DNA of 64,000 bases, from NCBI GenBank assembly GCA_028551475.1, contig CM052356.1, positions 25,571,884-25,635,883 on the forward strand, read 5' to 3'. The translations under genes were made by a program, and so were the position numbers. Shown here in pieces: positions 49,874 to 63,100 of the stretch. This DNA is from Casuarina equisetifolia (Eukaryota > Streptophyta > Magnoliopsida > Fagales > Casuarinaceae). Under the pieces are notes generated by a model. That model had not been told where the DNA came from. It saw only the letters and a list, made by a program, of their open reading frames with translations, and searched no databases. Each line of letters starts with the position of its first letter. Position 1 is the first letter of the stretch.

Positions 49874-52062
49874 CTGCGTTGACTTTGCCTACTCGTGCCT
49901 CTTCTTGCTGTCCGCCGGCTTTTTCCAACGTGGTCTGAGATGATCGACCTCCCATCGGGTTGGAGGAGCAGGTCTTTTATCAATTTTGCTTGAATATAAT
50001 CGTTGATTAAGGCTATCTTAATCATTCTCTTTAAATTAAATGGTTTCCATTCTGTCACTTCAAATGTCATGACAGTCACTTATAGTAAGTTTTGGAAGAA
50101 TCTATAATGATTGGAAAACAACAAATGTCGAACTATCTCATTATTTGGGACTTTCTTATTCTAGAAAAAGGATTATGAAAAAATGATGAGCTCATGAGAA
50201 GTGAAAAGCCAAGCAAATGGTGCTGCTAGCTAAATTTATATATAAATAACATTTTCTGCTTGTTTGTCCTTTGGATTGGTTATATTTCAACTATGGATAT
50301 TAATTACTGATTAAATATGATGATTTTACTAGTAATTGAATAAGTAATTTTACAAAGGATACAAAATAATTCAACCTCTTCACTTTCCGATAATAAAAGC
50401 TTGTGAAAGTTTGAAATGAACAATAATATAATTTAGTTCATAATATAATATACCAAAATATAAAGGTATCTTTCAATATAAACAATATTGTTGGTTCACA
50501 AAAGCAATCTAAGAGGTATGAATTAGATTTCCTAAATTGCTTATATAAATATGACTATTAGTGATTCTTTGCAACTGATGCACTAATAAAAATATATTTG
50601 AGATCAAGCAAATATGTACACATAGCAAATACGAAGATTTTTGGAAGATAATCCAATACAAGCCACCTTTGGCATCTATGTCCACCTTACTCTAGCAATT
50701 TGTTGAAGTCACTCTTCTAAAAAGATAATGAATTACTTAAACTTACTTATAAATTTTCTTTTTAAGAATATAAATTTTCAGTCTAAACTTTTAATAATGA
50801 TATAATATAGTGTCCAAAAGCTTCTACCTAAGAAACAATATCATTATAAGGACAAAAGCACTAGTTATTGTTCTAGTCCTACCACTATTTACACTTGAAT
50901 AATATCAATGAGTATGATCGTTTAGGTGATAAACAAATAACACAGCACAAGGAATAGAAATAACCAAACAAGAACAAGGATTGCAGATTCAACAAGCTCC
51001 TATCTTTTCCATGAGTTCAAGTAGTATTCTAATTTCAAAGTTTTTGTAATAATAGTCGGCGTGTATAACTTATTGTCTTTCTCATTTTACAAAAGGATAT
51101 GAATCCTAACTAGATACTATAAGGAAATTCACTATATCTAGAAAATATTTCATAGTTTTATAATTATATAAAAGATCCTTAATTGTAATAACAATCATAC
51201 CCTTTAACTTAATTGTTCCATTAATCCTAACACTATACACATTCATTTAACGTGTTTAGCAAGCATCATTTGTTTAGAGGCCTAATAAAGAAGGAACAAA
51301 TACTACTATAGAAGTTTTGAATTCAAGAATTTATATCAAGAATTTTATCTATATATTTACATAAAAAAATGCTCCTAAAAATTTATTTCATCGAAATCAT
51401 ACTCCAACAAATACAATTTTCCTTTTGTTTTCTTATTCTTCTAAACCCTTATACTTCAAGCCATCTTTACAACACCAATAACTCTTTCCAAAGCTCATTA
51501 CTCAATAAATGTCAACTTGTTAATCTTTGCATGCTTTTTGCAACAATAGGTATGTCATCTTAACAAAGCGTCAAACAAGATTCTTACAATCACTGCGTTA
51601 TACACAAATATCATGATTATTTTTGAAGTCTCAAATCCAACCGTAAACTTGTTGACATTCTTGGATCACTTTCATAGTGTCTTTAAAAATATGTAATGAT
51701 TTTTTAACCTACAAACATAAATTTATTTCTCTTAATGAATTCTTTAATTCTTTAAATATGTAGCAGGTGCTGCTAGGATCTCGTGGTCTTAGGTTCAGCG
51801 ATCATGCAGCGTAAAAAGAATAGAAAAGAAAATAATCTGGATGGGTAAAAATGGATAGGAGCAAAGAATAGACCTACGATGGACAAGTGTGGAACAGAAC
51901 TATCACTCTTACTGATTTCAGTATGTTTGATATCTTGAAGCACAATGAGACAATATCGTCTTATTATGACTCTACAACTGTTGAATTATATTCTCAAAGA
52001 GCAGAACTTTCCTTTTCCACAACTATTTCGGTATATGCTCAGTGAGGTGAATAAAGTGTTCA
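49874..52062. other. Intergenic region between MATE gene 2 and BCAT copy 1
   Basis: AT-rich, no gene recognised. The first part is upstream DNA of MATE gene 2. The end (about 51780-52062) is the likely 3' untranslated region of BCAT copy 1, since related sequence follows the other BCAT copy (about 59905-60114). Confidence 0.5.
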
Positions 52063-55000
52063 CTAACTTATCTCTACTATCCAGCCCTTCTTATCCTCAA
52101 TTAGCCCTGTCTTTATGGCTTCAAGGGTCAAGTACAGCTCCTGAGCAACAGAGTGAGCACCCGTTTTATACTCCATCCTGCATGTGAAAATGTTTGAATA
52201 AGTTAGAAACTAGAATCGATGATTAGCAGGTGCACTTTCAGCTGTTGATGGTTAAAGGCTCCTTTTTATGCTGATCACAGATCAACCTGATAAATCAACT
52301 GTTACCTTTTACCCTCATGTGTGATGCTTCCCACAGAAGCAACACCAACAGCAGTTCCCGTGCAGAAAACTTCATCAGCATCAACCAACTCGTCAATCGT
52401 GATCACACGCTCCTCAATCTAACTCAAATTACAGATCTTGTTAGAATGAGGCAGAGGTTAAACTTTATAATTCTAATTTGATTAGATAGACTAGACTTGT
52501 GAATATATTTCAAAGCTTAATTAAGAGATTTGGTGGGAGTTGTCATTTAGTGGTACAGGAAAATCACCTGGTAGCCATGATCACGGGCTATGTCAATGAT
52601 GCTTTTACGGGTGATTCCTGCAAGAATGGTACCATTTGTTGCGGGAGTTGCAATAGCATTGCCCTACAAAAGTGGAAAGTGCATCCATGATGCATAGAAG
52701 AGAAAAATAGTTCAGGAATCGACAGAGTCAAATGGTGCATTTCCCTTCCAGTTAAGACAATATTAAGGCAAAATGTTAGGTTTAGTTTGAACTTTTTTTT
52801 GAAAAGAAAAGCTCAAATTTAACAAATACCTTTACAACAAAGACGTTACAAGAGGAGACCTCCTCAAGACTTCTCCTATTTACTGAATCCAAGTATAAGA
52901 CATCGGAATATCCTTCGTTCTTTGCTCTAGTCAATGCTTTCAAACCCTATATTTCAAAGATAATAATGTATTAACACCTGATCGCAATTAAATTAATTGC
53001 AAAAATTACATCAGAGCATGAATTTCTAACTGGGGCATAGTTGGTAATTGATTTGATTCCTCCAGTTCCACCGCGAGAAGCACGATCGAATTCATCTTCA
53101 ACATACAAGTTTAAGGGTGCCGAACCCTCCTGTGTATTTAATAGAGTGCTTTTGAATTATTCAACTAACGATAGGAAAGGAAGTTGTATTAAGCTTTAGC
53201 AGAGAAAGGAAAAATCTACTAGCCTTGAAATAGTTTCCAACAGGGGAAACATATATTATGAATGTATATTCAGGTGCTGGACCCAAACCCAAGATTTGAC
53301 CACTTCCCATGAGTAGAGGCCTAATGTACAGAGACCCTTTTCCTGGAGGAGGAACCTGCTCAATATCATCAGCAGAGGTTTGCATATTTTAATAAGATTG
53401 TTGAACTTAAAAAGCCTTAAGAGTAAGTAACCCAGAAAACCCATAGGCTTCCAGTGAAAGCTTCGGCATCTTCTACAAGACAGAAAGAGGATTACCCAAC
53501 GTTTGTTGGCTAGGACAGTTTGCTTCACAGCATCTACAAATTGATCAATGGAGGGTGAAGGCATGCACATTCTCTCGGCACCAATTTTCATTCGAATTGC
53601 ATTCTGGTCTGGACGGAACAAAAGAAAGCGCCCATCTTCTGTCCTATATGCCTTTGTGCCTTCATACACGCCCTGATCAGATTTTTTAGTTGAGCATAAG
53701 TTCCTTAAATAAGATGCTAACATGTTCAATCACTTGTGGTTGTTTTCTTTTCTTTTCTTTTCTTTTCTTTTTTCTTCCTTCAAGTCCTATTTTATGTTTT
53801 GTCGACCTCTTTCTCTTCTACCTTCCCTAACATTCTTAAGTGCGGGATCTGAGCCAAGCTTACTGCCTTCATAAAACTTAAATAACAAGTAGAAATGGTT
53901 CTCGAAAGTCGTTATCAAAATACTACTTTAAAGGGACTCAGATTTGATATGCAAAGTTTGAAAATGGAGAAAATAATATGTAATCCCGAAGCAGGTCGTT
54001 CTGAATATTTAATCAAAGATCGCTGCAGCTTACCTGGCCATAATTTAGAACTCCGGCGGCAGGGCCTAACTCAATATTTCCATAGTTACTGAGTTGGCCT
54101 TGCTCGAAACCTTCACCCTTTGAACATTTCATAATGTACATGTAATCAGTTGGCACGATGCCAAAGCCAAGATTATTCCAGTCTACGTCACCGTTCTCAG
54201 CATCTCTGGAAACACCATTTCTCAATAAGAAGCGCAAAAAAGAAAGCAAAGCATACAACAATTTTAAAAAAAAAGGGAAATCCAGGAACGATGTAAGAGA
54301 AAAAACATCGAAATCCCATAACATAAGGCTAAAACTATCCTTAATAAAGACAGAAAAGATTTATTGCAAAACATTGCAGACAGATTCAAAAAAATGAAAC
54401 CACTTTATCGTGAAAAACTTTAAAAAATAAATGAGACAGAGAGAGAGAAGAAACAGTAGAACTGTCGAGAAGTTCCCAAGAACACGGCAAGGCAGATGTG
54501 TTTCGCTGTGACAACAGGTACGGACATTGGTCTAATGCAGCAATAGGGTTAGGAGATACGCACGCTAGTTTCAGTGAAGATGAAGCCTGGGATGCAAGTC
54601 CATAGCAGCCTCCAATCTGCAAAGTGTCCACCGAACAGATGATTTTTGTATTCATGTTAATTGTAAAGAAACTTAATGATAAAGGACAATGCATTCAAGC
54701 GAAAAACATTCAAAACATTTGAGGATGGGCTTAAAAAGTTTCTTATCCACTTTCGCATTCTGAAATGCCTTATAATACATCCCGTGACCGGTGCCTTTCA
54801 TCAGACTATACGAACAGACTTTTAAAGAGCTAGGCCTTAGCTTGTGTGGCTCTCATAAACTCGACATGCTTCGTGGTAGAGTGGAACATGTAGAGCCTTC
54901 TGGTTGGACTTAGCTAGTGGATTATCACCCCGGCTCCTCTGTACCGCGGTTGCCATCACTCGTCCCCTTGGCTAACTCGTCTGTCTCTGCAACGTCCTTG

Positions 55001-56604
55001 CCCATATGTACATGTTTTCGCTAATGCTTTCTACCTATCCTTGTCCTTTTATCGGGAGGACGTGTCCATCTCTGGTCCCCGCCATTCTGTCGTTTTTCTT
55101 TCACAATATAAAAAGGCGTCCTGTGTAGTCTGAATATCTAGACCATGAATATGGGCCGCCTATAATATTCGAAACCTCACGATCTTCTTGTGAGGAAAGT
55201 GAATTGCGAAGGTAGCATAGCTATCAAACCATTCGGCGGCGAATGGTAGCACAACTCTTCCTGTAGTCTACGAGTAATCGCATAACCATAATGCTTGGTG
55301 GAAGGGCATTTTCTTAACATGGTTCATCCCATACTGCCTTGCACCTTCATGTCTATAGATCGAGAAATCTGAACGCCGCACGCGTGGCTTGCGACCATGA
55401 TACACTCAGGATCGGTCTGGACCTGTAGTACTCGAGTGAAATCGTCGTCCCACAAAGAGGCTTTCTTATTCCTAAGTCCTCCTATCGTTACTGATTCTAG
55501 ACCACAAACAGATACAATCAAAAACACTCACACAAACAGAGTACCGGCCCTATATGAGCAAGCCAACAACCTACTTGATCAGTTTCTGAGGGAAACTGGA
55601 CCTGTAGTACTCAAGAGTTTTCTCAAAGCTTAACTTCCTATTCCAAGATCGAGTATAAAAAAGGGGTTTCCCCCTGCTGCGTGGAGCTACTTAGGTACAA
55701 TAGCATATCAGTTCCCAAAAGACATCGGACGGTGGAAGGCTCATGTAACAGACCATGTAGCATAAATGTCGCAGGGAATCATCGTGGTTGGTTCAAAGCA
55801 AAGGATCGATCGAAATCAACGCTGAAACAGCCAAACGAGCGAACCTAGCCGGCTAAAAAATTGAAGCTAAACTATGCTGCATTGGTAAACCAGGACCAGT
55901 TCTGACGACAGTTTTGAATCATTGAAAAAGGGGCTAAATCAGTTGAATAATGACGAACGAAGATAAAACTACCTTGAAGTGCGTAGAACTAACACCATAA
56001 TACTTGGCGAATTGACCTCGAACAGTGATGAACCAGCTGAAAACTGGGATATACCGGTCAAGGTAATGCCAAAATGGGCTGAAAAATTTTCAAAACCGGC
56101 TGAAAAAAGGTTGAACTGCCCAGAAAATACCAACGGGCCTAAGGGGATCATTGACCACCACATAAAGTTGATAGGATCATCCCTACTCCAGAAAACGACA
56201 ATGGTATTCTCTGGAATAAGATAGTCTCTATCTCAATGACGAATAGAACAAGGGAGTGCTATTTGATCCTGTAAGGTGCTGCAAAAACAAGGAACTAAAC
56301 CGGATTGCAAAAGGTCGCTATTCCTGTAGCACGACAAGACTAATCCCCGAAAAGTAGCAAACAGAAGTTATTCCTGGAACGAAATAGAAAAAATAATCCC
56401 AGTAGGGTTGTGCTTGGGACGACATGTCGTCTACCATTCATTTTGCAGACAACAAATGGATTGGTACAAACAGCAACAACTACAAAAACACGAGAAGCAG
56501 TAGGTACTTACGTAACGGGCGTAGAACATAAACGGTTTTCAAAAGAATTGAAGAGGTCATCAATGATCTCTTGTTAAGGACAAACAAAAATAAAGAAATA
56601 AAAG

Positions 56605-56659
<55 letters not shown>

Positions 56660-57389
56660 AATTGTCGGCTACATACAAAGGATAAAGAAAGACGATGCAA
56701 TCTAGAAAGGGTAGAAACTACTCAGCAAGATCAAAACTAGGAGACTGGTTTCTAGAAACTCGAAAGGCGACATGGGGATAATCTAACTTGGCATGTTCCC
56801 TTATATTCCTACGTGTTGACCCATATGCGTAGGATCCAGTATGTAAGACGATTCATGTAGCTTGAAGAAAACAATCAATCAGAATAAATAAAGAAACAAA
56901 CCAAAAAGAAAACTATATATTACTCATGCAGTGGGGACGTGCGTCAGCAGGGACCATATCTTTCTGCCCTCCGAAAAGATTTAGCAATGGGTATGGGGGA
57001 CAATATTATATTTTCTTTGCACCTTTTTTTGGGTGTGGAAAACATTAAAGAAATACCATATTTTGTAATACAACTAGGGTACTCATGTGAGAGAGAGAAG
57101 TTCTGTGAATCAGGAAGATGGACAAAACAATACAAACGACACCTTCGCAACACATATATGGTAAGAATTAAGACCAAGTTATCCATATTGAGGGAGGAAG
57201 GAGTTTCTGTGAAGAAGAAAGGGGCAACTTGATACAAGATTTCTTACCGTAAAGGCTTGATAGAAGCTTATATATGAAGCGAATAACTTGTCAAAGATTA
57301 AGGGGTAAAATAACCTGGGATGAAGAGGCAGAATAACCAGCTCCAAGGGATCGAATCAGGCTGCCAAAGCGTGCGCTTCTCTGCATCAT
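52063..57389 (-). CDS. BCAT: Branched-chain amino acid aminotransferase, intact copy (BCAT2-like)
   Basis: Ten exons on the minus strand: 57389-57315, 54616-54564, 54205-54034, 53672-53496, 53355-53224, 53129-53031, 52946-52830, 52663-52568, 52418-52306 and 52177-52063, joining in frame to 382 aa. The enzyme moves the amino group between Leu/Ile/Val and 2-oxoglutarate using pyridoxal phosphate. The first 43 residues ([20 protein letters not shown] onward) are rich in Ser, Arg and Ala with no acidic residue, as in an organelle transit peptide; mitochondrion and plastid are both possible. Landmarks are [69 protein letters not shown] with the PLP lysine at K229, [20 protein letters not shown] and [11 protein letters not shown]. 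The start is ATGATG; either Met could be used. Intron 5 appears to begin with GC. Intron 1 is about 2.7 kb. Confidence 0.94.
53743..53773. repeat. TTTTC pentanucleotide microsatellite in BCAT intron 3
   Basis: About six TTTTC units, within the intron between exons 3 and 4 of the intact BCAT gene. Confidence 0.9.
54720..56900. other. About 2 kb insertion inside intron 1 of the intact BCAT gene
   Basis: Intron 1 is 2698 bases here and 710 in the pseudogene copy. The two introns match near their 5' ends (about 57090-57240 against 63540-63700), so most of the difference is extra DNA in this copy. It holds a TATA-like string (ATATAAAAAGGCG, about 55105-55118), a GA microsatellite, and the string CTGGACCTGTAGTACTC twice (55417-55433 and 55596-55612). 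A transposon origin is likely but I could not assign a family. Confidence 0.5.
56609..56656. repeat. GA dinucleotide microsatellite in BCAT intron 1
   Basis: About 48 bases of uninterrupted GA, the longest such run in the window. Confidence 0.95.
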
Positions 57390-60114
57390 CGTTGGTCTGC
57401 AGAAGGAGACGTACCTAATTCCCACCAAACCTCAGAGCCTGAGTTCTCGTATGGCAGGAGTAGAAGGTGGAAGAGGGGATAGAAGAACTAAGAGAAGTGA
57501 AATAGTCGTGAGAGAGAAGGGAGATAAAAGAAAAGAATGGAAGGAAAAGGACAGCAAGGGAAGAAAGCGCCAAAATAAGACAGAAGTATCACGTAATCGA
57601 GTTTAATAATTCCTCCGAGAAAAAGCTGCGTGTCCCTTCAATCCATTAGCATCTAATCCAGGAATCAGATGACAGCAGCGTAGTACGGTCATCTCAACGT
57701 GGCAGAAGTTATCCTCTGGAGAATAATTATTGCTAACCTAGACCCACCTTCAACGCTAACTCATCTACGTTTGAAACGAATTCTGTTTATTTTAGTGTAA
57801 CTTTACAGTGAAAGGAAGGCCTTCTGTTCTTTAATCAAGTTTATCATGGTCTTGGACAGAGGAAGTGCCTTAGTGATAGGAATGAACAAGAAGGAAGTGG
57901 CTGGAATGCATATCCAAAACTTGAGTTTGGCTCGGTCCTCCGCGACAGATAAGGACCAGAATACCATCCCGAGAGGATCTCAGATCCGCGCCCACACTTG
58001 TAGTGGGGTTCAATGCACTGCTTTTACAAAAGACTCTGTCCAAATTTAAATGAAAAATAAAATAAAATGTTAAAGAATGATCTGTGCTTGAAGAATAACT
58101 CTGTAATAAAGGGTTCTTTTCCCTGGCCAATGAGGTCCGATGAGCTTGACCCTTCACTGTCTTCTAGCTTAATTTTGATTCGTTACTTTCTTAATGACAT
58201 TGACTGGTACCGTTCTATAATAGATGCCAAAAAATGAACGATGGAGATGTAAACTTCGTGAATCTATTCTGAGCACTTAGACGTAAACTACAGGCGGGGA
58301 GTGGGTGCTCGGGCTTTTTAAAGCAAAGGAACCAATAAGTTTGATTGGTCTTTTTACAATTTCAATGTTCTGGGTAACTCGCCCCATCTCGATCACTCAC
58401 AAATCAATCATATTTAACGTATGTCGAGTGAACAAATGACGCGTGGCCCTAAAACAGGCTATTCCACGTTCATGATGAAGACCAAATTTCAAATAACATG
58501 ACAAGGATAGTCAACATATTAGAAGGCAGACGAGACGTTGGTGCAAGTTACATGCTTGGTTGTGGTTACAATTCACTTATTATTGAGCTAGAACTTACTA
58601 TAAAACTTTCTAATTTTTGACACCTTTTACCAAAAATTTCATGCCTATTTATAAGAGAAGAAAAACCCAAAAGATAAGGAAAAAATTCTCTCTTATTTTC
58701 TTTTTTTTGGCTTCAATATATATCTTAAAGGATAAAAATATCTCTACTTTTTAGTGCCTTGTCAACTTTTTAATTAGCTAATAACTTCAATATAATTTCT
58801 TCATAAGCACCATCTTTGAGCAGTTTAAAATTAAGTCTTTGTCTTTGTCTTTATCTTTATCTTTCTTGGTTATTGTATTAGGATTTATTAAGTTACATTG
58901 CATTTTACTCAAAATGATTTGAGTTTTTCTTTAATAGTTAATAAGGGTGAAGAGATTCATATTGAGGACCTCGAGGTAAAAAACTAGTACTTTTTCTAAT
59001 GAACTATTGGTCAAGTTATTCAAAAGGAATGAGTTGAACCAAAATACATGAAAAAAAAAAAACTTCAATAGATGATTGTCGTTTTAAGGAGGATTAAAAT
59101 TTCGAATAAAAGTTTTGAACTGTCACAACGTAAGATGAGTTAAGATTCTTAAAAATAGCAAACCATTAATTTTAATTCTCTGAAGAATTTATATTTGTTA
59201 TTGAATACATAACATGTGGGTACTATAACTGACATTGTTAAACATTTTTCCGATGCTTGAAGTCCAAGATGTGCTCATGATCCCGAGCGAAAAGTGGTTG
59301 ATTAAATATATATATCAAAAGAATTCTTTTTCCATAATTTCTCGGCTGGAACCACTTGTAGTGGAGAAGAGATAGAGTTGCAACGTACGGTAGCACTTAA
59401 AAAGCTTATTGTTGTAGCCATTAAATCTGGAAAGTTTCAACGCATTCCAAGTGGAACCAAGTAATTTTGTGGAAAATGGGTGCATTGAAATGGCAATTTC
59501 CTTTATTTGACTTTAAGAACAAGGGCCAGTTTACGGGGAAGGTAATGCTAAATGCTTTCCATGCATAGTTCATGAGAAGAAGAGCTTGAGTAAAAGACTA
59601 ACAGCAAGAAGAGTTCATATCTCAACAACTATAAACTAGTCCAATATAAAGATTTTGATGTATTACTTCGTCATTGTCATTCAGATATTAAGAGAACTTT
59701 TATTCATATAACTTTTGTTCTTCGGGAGCTTTAATGTTGCTGAAATTAACCTAACGTTAAAAAAGAACAGATTTCTCGAAATATCCAGCCAGTATTTTCT
59801 ACTTTTTGAAATGCCTTTATATAATGGTTACTTAAAAGGAAAAATTCTTAAAAGTTTGAGAAGCCATTATTAAAGCCACACACGTAGAACCATCTCGCAG
59901 GGAAAAAGGAATAGCAATGAATTAAGGAAGATGGGCGAAATGGATGGAGCGAATAACGGACAAATGTGGAACGGAACTTCCACCCTTACTAATTTCTCCT
60001 TGAAAGTCGTAATTCATATATGGATGGATGCATATAATTAAGACTATTTAAGGTTATTAATTATGCCCTAAAGAGCAGCGCTTTGCTTTTCCAATGAAGC
60101 GGATGAAGTGCTTG
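57390..60114. other. Intergenic region between the two BCAT copies
   Basis: No gene recognised. The left end is the upstream region of BCAT copy 1. The right end (from about 59905) resembles the 3' flank of copy 1. The open stretch 57846-58049 (67 codons, plus) is unassigned. Confidence 0.45.
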
Positions 60115-63100
60115 TTAACTTATCTCCACTATCCAGCCCCTCTTATCCTCAATTACACCCATCTTTATGGCTTCAAGGGTTAAGTATAGCTGCCGAGAAA
60201 CAGTCTGAGCACCCGTTTTATACTCCATCCTGCATATACAAAAACCTGAATAAGTTCGAAACTAGAAGTAACTGCAGCAATCATCAACCATAAGACTAAT
60301 GATTTAAAGAAAAAAAAAAAGATTGATGATTAGAGAGAATCAGAGAGGTTTGTTTGAGGAAATCCTTTATTTTCACAAGCAAGTGGACCCAATATAATCA
60401 ACTCTTACCTTTTACCCGCATATGTGATGCTCCCAACAGGAGCAACTCCCTCAGCATTTGCAGTGCAGAAAACTTCATCAGCATCAATCAATTCGTCAAC
60501 CGCAGTAACCCGTTCTTCAACCTGACCCAAGTTACAGGTCTTTTTAGAATAAGAAAAGGTAAACTATGAGCTGTCATTTAGTGTTATAAGAAAATCACCT
60601 GGTAGCCATGGTCAGGGGCTATGTCAATCATGCTTTTACGGGTGATTCCTGCGAGGATTGTGCCGTTTGTTGCAGGAGTTGAGATAACATCACCCTAAAA
60701 GAGTCGAAAGTGCACATGCATGATGCATATGGCGAGCCAATTATAAAATATTACTAAATAAGTAATATAGTTAACAAATCTACAAACTTAACGAAGCATT
60801 TCTTTGACAAGTTTCACATTCTAACTAAGGAACCCCCTCAAGTTGCATAAGCTTCATGGGAGTATTAAGGCTCAATCTATGATTCCTAAGTGATTAAGTT
60901 GCCATTGAAATCGTATTTTAATCAAAGTGGTTAATTGTCAGGATTTAAGATAAGTATACAAAAGAAGGAACCGAAGAATAAGGTGGGAAGAAAAAGAACA
61001 AAATATTTCTCTACGGGGTTTTCCCCAATCTTTTGCAGATCACTCACATGTAAAACATGTACAATGATTTCAATATGTAACACAATATAAGGAGTGAATG
61101 AAAAACAAACTTCTTACCTAACTTCGGATAAATCAAGAATAAACATTTGATCTATAATAATTGACTCATTATCCAATAGATTGGATCACCTATATACGGG
61201 ACTCGAATCAAGCTACGGTGGGCCTCACAACATCACAACATTAATAATGTTAGACATGGTTGTCATGAGTTGTGAAATGTATCCATTCGTCAACATTTTC
61301 TATCTATGATACTGACCAATCAGTTTGCTTTTCACTTATCAATGATCCTTGCAATTTTAGCTTATATATGATGTGGTACCATCCTTGCCTCGTATACTTA
61401 CTTTATTTAGTCATATAGAATGCTTTGCTCTTTCCTTACATTCAATCAAAATAATATTTTGATGACATGTTAGGTTAAGTTTGACAATTTTGAAATGGAA
61501 AATTTAACTAGAAATACCTTCACAATAAAAATGTTACAAGCAGAGAGCTCCTCAAGATTTTTCTTGTTCATTGAATCCAAGCATAAGACATCAGAATATC
61601 CTCCATTCCTTGCTCTAGTTAATGCTTTCAGACACTATATTTACAAATACAACAATATATTAGTACCATACTACAGTTAAACTTAGTTGCAAAGAGTTAC
61701 AGTAGAGGATGAATCACTAACTGGGCCATAATTGGTAACTGATTTGACCGCTCCAGTTCCACCACGGGAAGCACGATCGAACTCATCCTCCACATACAAG
61801 TTCAAGGGTGCCAAACCCTCCAGTTTATAAACAAATTGCTTTACAATTATTCAATCACTGGAAATAAGCATCAACAGAAGAGAACAAAATCTAATTACCT
61901 TAAAGTAGTTTCCAACAGGGGAAACATATACCATAAATGTGTATTCAGGTGCGGGACCCAAACCCAAGATTTGACCACTTCCCATAAGCAGAGGCCCAAT
62001 ATATAAAGACCCTTTCCTGGAGGAGGAACCTAATCAAAACCGTCACCGGAGGTTTGCATATTTCGACAAGATGTATGAATTTAGAAAGTCTCAAAAAGCA
62101 GTAACCTAGAAAACGTATAAGCATCCCGAAAAGCTTTGGCATCTTATTTAAGACAGAGGAGGATTACCCAACGTTTGTTGGCCAGGGCAGTTTGCTTCAC
62201 AGCATCTACAAACTGGTCAATGGAGGGTGACGGCATACACATTCTCTCAGCACCAATTTTCATTCGAATCGCATTCTGTTCTGGACGAAACAAAAGAAGG
62301 CCCCCATCTTCTTTCCTATAAGCTTTTGTACCTTTGAACAAGCCCTGCTTAGATTTCGATGCGATTATAAGTTTCTCGCAGGCTCCACAAGTGAAGGGTA
62401 AGCTAAATTGTGTTATATCCCTTGTAAAGCAGGAATCCTTGTATCTCCAATTTAGAAAGTCAGGTGCGATTCTTTTAGAATTTATATTAGTTAATAGAAT
62501 TCCAGCCGAAATCACTGCAGCTTACCTGCCCGTAATTTAGAATTCCAGCAGCAGGGCTTTACTCTGCGTTTCCAAAGTTACTAAGTTCACCCTGCTCGAA
62601 ACCCTCACCCTTGGAACATTTCATAATGTACATGTTATCAGTTGGCACTAAATCAAATCCAAGAATAACCCACTCCACATTTGCGTACTCTGCATCTCTG
62701 AAATGCCCAATTCTCAATAATAAGAGCTAGAAAAGAACGCAAAAAGAAGAAAATTTCCGAAAAGCAGGGATATAAGTGATTAAAGTAAGACAAAAGAATC
62801 TAAGAATCATAAAAAAAGGTTACAACTGTGCATGCAAGCCGATATTCAGGATTACATTATCAAAGGCAGAAAAGAGTAACTGCGGAACATTGAAGACAGA
62901 TTCATAAACCTGAAACCACTTCATCTCCACCAATATGGAAATCCTTGTGACGAAGTTTAACAAAGAAATTAGATACGCACGTTTGTTTCAGAGAAGATGA
63001 AGCCCGAAATGCTAGTCCGTAGTGGTCTCCAATCTGCAAAGTGCTCACAGCAAAGATGATTTCTCCTTAAAATTCATAATGATGTTTGTTATCCCTCTAC

